Positions 58,395 to 64,000 of a stretch of 64,000 nt of DNA are shown here, in pieces. The notes beneath the pieces were generated by a model. That model did no database searches and was not told the origin of the DNA. It was given only the letters and a program-made list of their open reading frames with translations. The stretch is taken from contig NC_135168.1 in assembly GCF_041146795.1 (NCBI RefSeq), forward strand, positions 14,250,131 through 14,314,130, in the 5' to 3' direction. The stretch's first letter is position 1. Each line of letters starts with the position of its first letter. The translations under genes and the position numbers were made by a program. The DNA is from Maylandia zebra (Eukaryota; Chordata; Actinopteri; Cichliformes; Cichlidae).

Positions 58395-59268
58395 TATATA
58401 ATTTTCCCGTCAGTGTTGGGGAATTCTCAATGGTGCTTGGTGCCATACCCTCAGGGACTTTAATGTTATATAAAAACACTGACAGCTCAATATCTGCCTC
58501 AGTCACTCTCCCTGATCCAGCTGAGTCAGCAGTGGGAAAAATCTGCTTTTCACAGGAACTTGGTAACAGCAATAAGAGAATACGTAGTTTATTCCAAGAA
58601 GATATCATGTCTCTCCCATATATAGAATATCTTACTGGAACCGACATGTTCCAGATATCACCTGGAAGACAGTCTGGATGATCCCATAAATATCTAATTG
58701 TGAACAAGGTGAAGGAAATCTCATATAAAATTCTTCATAAATGTGACCCAGCCAGTCACTATATGGTAACATTTAAAAGAGACATAAATACTAATTGAAC
58801 TTTCTGTGGGGATCATCCAGAAACTGTGGCACATCTCTTTTGGTTCCTCTACACAGAGATTCTGGAAGAATTTAGCAGTTTTGTTATTGTCTATAGTTTA
58901 AGGGAGTTTTCTTTACGATGGAAAATGTTTTATTCTGTTTCTTTAAGTTCCCCAGGAAGAATGATAAATGTTTTTTATAAAATATTTGTTAATACTTTTA
59001 GCTATTTTATATCCATAAATGTAAGTTTATTAATAAAACACCATATTTCTGCCTTTTTATAAGGATATGAATTGTACATACAATCAATTTCAGACTCAAC
59101 CAACAAAAAGCCTCTCAGAACAATATTTATATGTTGATTTTTTTCGCCTACTCATATCATCATTTTTTTACTCCTGGTTCTGTATGTTCATGTTCTGTTC
59201 TTTTGTAAACTTCATCTGCTTGTATGTTGTATACTCATTGTGTTTCAATAAAGTTCGATTTAAAAAAA
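58395..59268 (+). mobile_element. L1/Tx1-like LINE 3' end
   Basis: Plus strand: SVGEFSMVLGAIPSG, FQEDIMSLPYIEYLTGT, then NKVKEISYKILHKCDPASH, TFCGDHPETVAHLFWF (the C-terminal Cys/His motif of L1-type ORF2) and ELYIQSISDSTNKK, with scattered stops. AATAAA at 59247-59252 and a short A run at the end mark a true 3' end. 5'-truncated and dead. Confidence 0.85.
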
Positions 59269-59954
59269 GGTACGTTCTAAACGAAGCTTCAGACGTCACT
59301 GATCACGTGACTCTGGCCAAACGAATCAAGCCTCGACACGGTGCTTCTGAAGCAGCGCGTTGATCTTTCTGACACACGCACCGGAGCGTCAGCTTCAAGC
59401 GGACCATCACTACGTCTCACATCTAAAGGTGTCAAGGTAACTTTGAACTGAGTTCAGTCAATCTGGAGTTTTTCCAAGTTTTCTGTTGCTCTCTGTGAGA
59501 GAAGAGCGTTAAAGGCGGGGCTCTCCAGAGTCCAGCAAAACAGGAAACCACAGCTGGGTGTGTGTAAGTGTGCAAACCAATAGAATGCATCGTGGTGGGG
59601 GGGGGGGCATCACGGGCAAGAAAAAAATAAAATAATCGGTCGTACCCATGCTTCCCCGACGTCATGCCAGCGCATATTGGGAAATTCGTAGGCACCGATC
59701 GGTTTTCTATCAGCCATTTGCTGGGAGTAAGGGCGCCCTCCGTTTGCGAGGTGCGCCTGCTGCTGGCGGCACAGGGAGGAGAGGGCGGGGCGGCGGGGAG
59801 TCTCTGGCTGGCTGGAGCGGCATCTAATAACCAACTCGCAAAACAAAATAAAAACAACAAACAGATATTATGATACAGACTTATAATCTGCACCCATGTT
59901 TTTTCTAAATTCTATAAAGTGAGCGCGAGAGCCCTCGGTGCGCCTGCGCGCTGC
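59269..59954. other. GC-richer unassigned stretch
   Basis: Contains CACGTG-type and CGTCA motifs at 59290-59320 and a G homopolymer at about 59595-59607. No gene or repeat end is convincing. Confidence 0.3.
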
Positions 59955-60105
59955 TGAAGTCAAAGTAAACTTTATTGTCATCTCCGCTACAGACAGTCCA
60001 GCATATAGAGAGACGAGACGACGAGGCTGCAGTTACAGCGGTGCAAGTAAACAAACAATAAATATAAGAAGAGTAAGAAAATAAATCTACACTTTAGGAC
60101 TCGGG
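59955..60105 (-). mobile_element. LINE 3' tail fragment
   Basis: Minus-strand 3' UTR of an L2-like LINE. The plus strand shows the AAACTTTATTGTCATCTCCG and GCATATAGAGAGACGAGACG style typical of such tails. No ORF remains. Confidence 0.5.
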
Positions 60106-60358
60106 GTAAAGGATCAATAACAATTTAATTTATAATTTACAGTTTGATGATTTAAAGTCTCACACAACCCGTCAAAAGGGGCGGGGCCGGCTGCTTCAAA
60201 GTAGAGCACATTTCATTCATAATGATGTAAATCCAAGCCCATCATGGATTCACGATCTGAATCCTGGGTTGTGTGAAATCCCAGAAATCAACCTTAGACA
60301 AAGTGAATCTGTGAACTAAGGTGTAGGTCTGTTAGGTTAATTGTGCTGATCCTCGGGT

Positions 60359-61742
60359 TGAGGATATCACGTGGTATAAGGGTCCGCCCTTGTCATTTGT
60401 TGAGCCGGAAGAGTGAGCGCTTGTTTTCATGCAGAGTACGTCCCGGATCAAAATGTGAAGTTTTACAAATCACCACTTCTTTAGTGAATATCATTTCAGT
60501 CTCAGACAATCTCGTTTCTCTTACAGAGGTTGAATGCACCTTCTGCGGATGGCGGTACCACACAGTGTGCGTGGACTTCCCCTGCACAGAAGGCAACTAC
60601 AAATGCTGTGAATGCTAAATAAAGAGAAACAAATGATCCCTGTTGTCTTTGCTTGATGATTGGTTTGAGTCTTGACAATCCACATTGCTGGCGTTGCATC
60701 TTTCAATGGCAGCAATGGCAGGTATCAGTGCTCAAAGCTTTTGTGTTTGTTTCCAACAAGTTGCCCACCTCGGGAAACAAAAATGTGTTCTTTTACTTGT
60801 CAGATGAACATATGAGACACTTTGACTCTTCAGTGCAGTGTGGAGCCTAACAAAGATCTGTTTTGTGTCCCAGCTGATCAGCAGGAGGAGGAGAGTCTGA
60901 CGGAGCAGCAGAGGAACATTTTCAGCTACTTGGACTCAGCTCAGCCACTACAGAGGAAACAATGAGCTCAACACAGAAGGTGACAGACAGAGCAGGACCA
61001 TATGACCAAAGATATTTATCACCATATACATTTGAACATTTGCCATAACGATGTAGCTGACGATAGAATTGACAGCAGACAAAATACTTTACAGCTGCAC
61101 AACTTTATTAAAAACCCATCAATGTATTTTCACTGAAACAAGCAGCTGTTGTTTATGTGCATTAAAGTTATATAAAAATGTAACAGTGCAAATGCAAATT
61201 CCTCGCTGACAGTTTAACCAAAAGGCGTTTCCAGTGGAAACTGGCCGACACATCCTGAGCATAACCATGTATAATATCCACTAAACTTCAGAAGAGGTTA
61301 TACAGTCGTGGCCAAAAGGTTTGAGAATTGCATAAATATTGGAACCTGGAGAAGTTGCTGCTTAAGTTTTTATAATAGCATTTTGCCTGCACTCCAGAAT
61401 GTTATGAGGAGTGATCAGATGAACTGCATCGTCCTTCTTTTTATAATACAGATTTGTACTTTATTTCAAATTGAACCTTTAAAGGGGCATTTCTGGACTT
61501 TTAAACACCAGTAATGTACTTTTAAGGGAACATTTAAAAAAAAAGTTCCTATAGGTACAAAAATGTTCTTATTTTGTATTTCTGAGAGTGTATCATGTAA
61601 CACTATAGATCAACTTAGCTCAGAATATATAAAGCATATAAACAGTTACAGCAATATGATGCAACAAACACAGCAGCTACTGATCCAAAATACTCAAAGC
61701 TTCATAGAACTGAAACCAACATTTATTTTTAGCTCCATTCTG
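60359..61742. repeat. Inverted third copy of part of unit B
   Basis: Reverse complement of 33599 down to about 31490 (60359 pairs with 33599). The middle (B 31620 to about 32540) is missing and 61435-61605 is unrelated filler. Base choices (CAGAATGG at the far end) match copy B rather than A. The far end is cut by the L2-like LINE at 61743. Confidence 0.9.
60527..60618 (+). other. Cys/His-rich terminal exon, inverted copy
   Basis: Acceptor TTTCTCTTACAG (ending 60526), then VECTFCGWRYHTVC...NYKCCEC and stop TAA at 60616-60618, with AATAAA at 60618-60623 overlapping the stop. The deduced residues equal those of 33348-33439. PHD-half-like spacing. The rest of the host gene or transposon is not identified. 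Confidence 0.45.
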
Positions 61743-61875
61743 CTGCTCAAATCAAATCACTTTTATTGTCACATCACATGTGCAGGTACATTGGTACAGC
61801 ACATGTGAGTGAAACAGAGTTATGCAAAATACAATAATGTAAACAAGCAAAATACAAGAATGGCTACGTCTGAAA

Positions 61876-62337
61876 CTAATAAATATATGTACAATATATA
61901 ATAGTATATGCATTTCTGGATGTGTATACCAAATATTTTTCTACGTGTGTGTGTGTGTGTACACATATTTTACAAATTAAATAGAGTAAAAATAAATAAA
62001 ATATATAAAAATATACAGAGTTGAGACGTGCAAAACAGTGGCATTTATATACAGTATGGAGTGCATAATGTTGAAGTTCCAGTAGTGAAGCTGAGGTTTC
62101 TATGACGTGTTCAGCAGTCTGATGGCCTGATGGAAAAAGCTGTCTCTCAGTCTGCTGGTACGGGACCGGATGCTGCAGACCTGCGAACCTCCTTCCTGAT
62201 GGAAGCAGTCTGAACAGTTTATGGCTGGGGTGACTGGAGTCCTTGATGATCCACCCTGCTTTCCTCAGGCAGCGCTTCCTGTAGATGTCTTGGAGGGAGG
62301 GAAGCTCACCTCCAATTATCCGTTCAGAGCACCGCAC
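61876..62337 (-). pseudogene. Frameshifted C-terminus of the L2-like RT
   Basis: Continues the ORF above in another frame: RCSERIIGGELPSLQDIYRK, HPSHKLFRLLPSGRRF, then low-complexity 3' UTR translation. One lesion near 62400 separates it from the RT core. The true stop lies before the UTR-derived residues. Confidence 0.8.
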
Positions 62338-64000
62338 TACTCGCTGGAGAGCTTTGCAGTTGTAGGAGGTGCTGTTGCCATACCAGGTGGTAATGCATCC
62401 AGATGCGGGGGCTCATGCTGAATCTTTTCAGTCTCCTGAGAAAGAAGAGGCGCTGCTGCGCCTTCTTCACTGTTTTGTTTGTGTGTACTGACCACGTAAG
62501 ATCCTCAGCCAGATGTACTCCAAGGAACCGGAAGCTGCTCACTCTCTCCACAGCAGCGCCGTTGATGGTGATGGGGGTGTGTACTTCTCTGCACCTCCGG
62601 AAGTCCACTATCAACTCCTTTGTCTTTGCGACGTTGAGGGTGAGATGGTTGTCTTGACACCAGCGGGTCAGGGCGCTGACCTCCTCCCTGTAAGCCGTCT
62701 CATCACCGTTGGTGATAAGACCCACCACTGTAGTGTCGTCCGCAAACTTCACAATGATGTTGGAGCTGTTAGTGGCTGTGCAGTCGTAGGTGTAGAGTGA
62801 GTACAGGAGAGGGCTCAGTACACACCCCTGTGGAGCACCAGTGTTCAGTGTGATGGGGGATGAGGTGATGCTGCCCAGTCTGACCACCTGGCGTCTGTCA
62901 GACAGGAAGCTAAGGATCCAGCTGCAGAGGGAGCTGCTCAGTCCTAGATCCTGCAGTTTCCTGTCCAGCTTCGAGGGAACGATGGTATTGAATGCTGAGC
63001 TGTAATCTACAAACAGCATCCTCACATACGTGTCTCTCTTCTCCAGGTGTGACAGGGCAGTGTGTAGTGTCAGGGCTATGGCATCATCAGTGGACCTGTT
63101 GTGGCGGTATGCGAACTGTAGAGGGTCCAGTGAGTCGGGTAGTGCAGAGCAGATGAAGTCCCTGACCAGCTTCTCGAAGCATTTGCTCACGATGGGGGTC
63201 AGGGCTACAGGTCGCCAGTCGTTCAATGAGGAGATGGTGGAGGATTTGGGTACAGGGACGATGGTGGCCATTTTGAAGCAGGCTGGGACTACAGACAGAG
63301 AGAGGGAAAGGTTGAAGATGTGCGTGAACACTCCAGCCAGCTGAGCCGCGCATGACTTGAGGACGCGGCCGGGAATCCCGTCCGGACCAGTAGCTTTGCG
63401 TGCGTTCACCTTCCTGAAGCACCTCCGCACATCCTCCTCAGACACAGTGTGCGCACTGACGTCATCCGCGGTGCGCACACTGTCCGGTCTCATGGTGTTC
63501 GCTGTGTCGAATCTAGCGTAGAATACGTTTAGATCCTCGCACAGAGAGGCCGTGGTCTGCGGTGTGCTGGTTTTCCCTCTAAAGTCTGCGATCTTGTTTA
63601 GTCCCTGCCACATACTCCGAGGGTTGTCAAACTGTTGCTCCACCCTGTCCCTGTACTCACGTTTGGCTGCTTTGATCGTCTTCCGGAGTTGGTAATGTGC
63701 GTGTTTGTAGTCCGATGTGTTCGCGGAGGCAAAGGCGGTGCTCCGTGCTGCCAGTGCCGCGCGAACATCTCCATTAATCCAGGGTTTTTGATTTGGGAAG
63801 GATTTAACTGTTCTGGATGGGACGACATCTTCCACGCATTTCCTGATAAATCCACAGACTGAGTCTGTGTACTCATCAATGTCTTTAGCGGCCACGTGAA
63901 ACATTTCCCAGTCCGCGTGATCAAAACAGTCCCGCAGCGCAGACTCCGATTGGTCCGTCCAACAGTGCACCGCCCTCCGGGTTGGAGCTTCCTGTTTCAG
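62324..64000 (-). CDS. L2-like LINE ORF2: linker and reverse transcriptase
   Basis: Open from the right edge to a stop at 62324, over 550 codons. In order: linker (WTDQSESALRDCFDHADWE, NQKPWINGDVR), RT motifs KATGPDGIPGRVL, LNDWRPVALTPI, DYSSAFNTI (motif A), TGAPQGCVLSPLLYSL (motif B), FADDTTVVGLI (catalytic FADD near 62738-62749) and FLGVHLAEDL. A frameshift near 62400 moves the thumb region (ITTWYGNSTSYNCKALQRVV, then RCSERIIGGELPSLQ) into another frame ending at about 62025, so the ORF lacks its natural C-terminus. The enzyme would prime cDNA on nicked target DNA. Same family type as the partial ORF at 1-1194, whose 3' half is off the left edge. Confidence 0.93.
   Translation of the reverse strand: MKQEAPTRRAVHCWTDQSESALRDCFDHADWEMFHVAAKDIDEYTDSVCGFIRKCVEDVVPSRTVKSFPNQKPWINGDVRAALAARSTAFASANTSDYKHAHYQLRKTIKAAKREYRDRVEQQFDNPRSMWQGLNKIADFRGKTSTPQTTASLCEDLNVFYARFDTANTMRPDSVRTADDVSAHTVSEEDVRRCFRKVNARKATGPDGIPGRVLKSCAAQLAGVFTHIFNLSLSLSVVPACFKMATIVPVPKSSTISSLNDWRPVALTPIVSKCFEKLVRDFICSALPDSLDPLQFAYRHNRSTDDAIALTLHTALSHLEKRDTYVRMLFVDYSSAFNTIVPSKLDRKLQDLGLSSSLCSWILSFLSDRRQVVRLGSITSSPITLNTGAPQGCVLSPLLYSLYTYDCTATNSSNIIVKFADDTTVVGLITNGDETAYREEVSALTRWCQDNHLTLNVAKTKELIVDFRRCREVHTPITINGAAVERVSSFRFLGVHLAEDLTWSVHTNKTVKKAQQRLFFLRRLKRFSMSPRIWMHYHLVWQQHLLQLQSSPASSAVL

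Larger units (their letters stand above)
61743..64000 (-). mobile_element. L2-like LINE, 3' part
   Basis: Runs off the right edge. The 3' end near 61745 has the TTTTATTGTCACATCACATG-style tail on the plus strand. 3' UTR is 61743-61990, including (GT)n at 61944-61960. Linker and RT are upstream. It interrupts the inverted copy of unit B. Confidence 0.92.

Overview
The window is vertebrate nuclear DNA, most likely from a teleost, and I infer a percomorph, possibly a cichlid. The evidence is AT-rich intron-bearing sequence, C2H2 zinc-finger exons with vertebrate splice sites, and a fish-type repeat mix: Tc1 elements with about 200-bp inverted termini, L2-like and L1/Tx1-like LINEs, hAT elements, Gypsy and ERV-like LTRs. 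No bacterial-type operon, tRNA, rRNA or CRISPR array was found. The only host-type genes I can support are two C2H2 zinc-finger (ZNF) paralogues on the minus strand and a few exon-sized remnants. Everything else recognisable is mobile DNA.

Layout. 1-1316: 5' part of an L2-like LINE (minus strand) with an open endonuclease frame running off the left edge. 1317-7408: ZNF unit A, with the two 3' exons of a 16-finger gene, LINE and Tc1 remnants. 7445-9048: Tc1 element with an uninterrupted 340-residue transposase. About 9600-17226: LTR-type element with no convincing ORF, carrying a solo LTR at 12584-13572. 17227-23591: L1 fragment, LTR-like block, L2 endonuclease fragment, hAT end. 23592-25880: L2-like LINE with a broken RT frame. 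26023-26667: remnant of a possible Ig/transmembrane gene. 26668-33599: ZNF unit B (17 fingers) followed by a Cys/His-rich terminal exon. 33603-35439: truncated hAT (ZMYM1-like) transposase. 36123-41272: second ORF-less LTR-type element with a probable 3' LTR. 41273-42319: Gypsy-type LTR and PBS. 42320-45470: L1 split by a hAT element. 44671-53335: second copy of the 17531-23591 block. 53641-58110: mostly unrecognised low-copy sequence. 58111-60100: repeat and LINE 3' ends. 60359-61742: inverted third copy of part of unit B. 61743-64000: L2-like LINE with an RT frame running off the right edge.

The large-scale pattern is a tandem duplication. The order ZNF, LTR element, L1, LTR-like block, L2 fragment, hAT end occurs twice in the same orientation, about 25-30 kb apart. 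By eye the ZNF and L1-to-hAT blocks are nearly identical between copies, while the LTR elements between them are much more diverged. That suggests either independent LTR-element insertions or later homogenisation of the flanks. Differences between the two ZNF genes cluster at the DNA-contact residues of the fingers, as expected for fast-evolving KRAB-less zinc-finger clusters in repeat-rich DNA.
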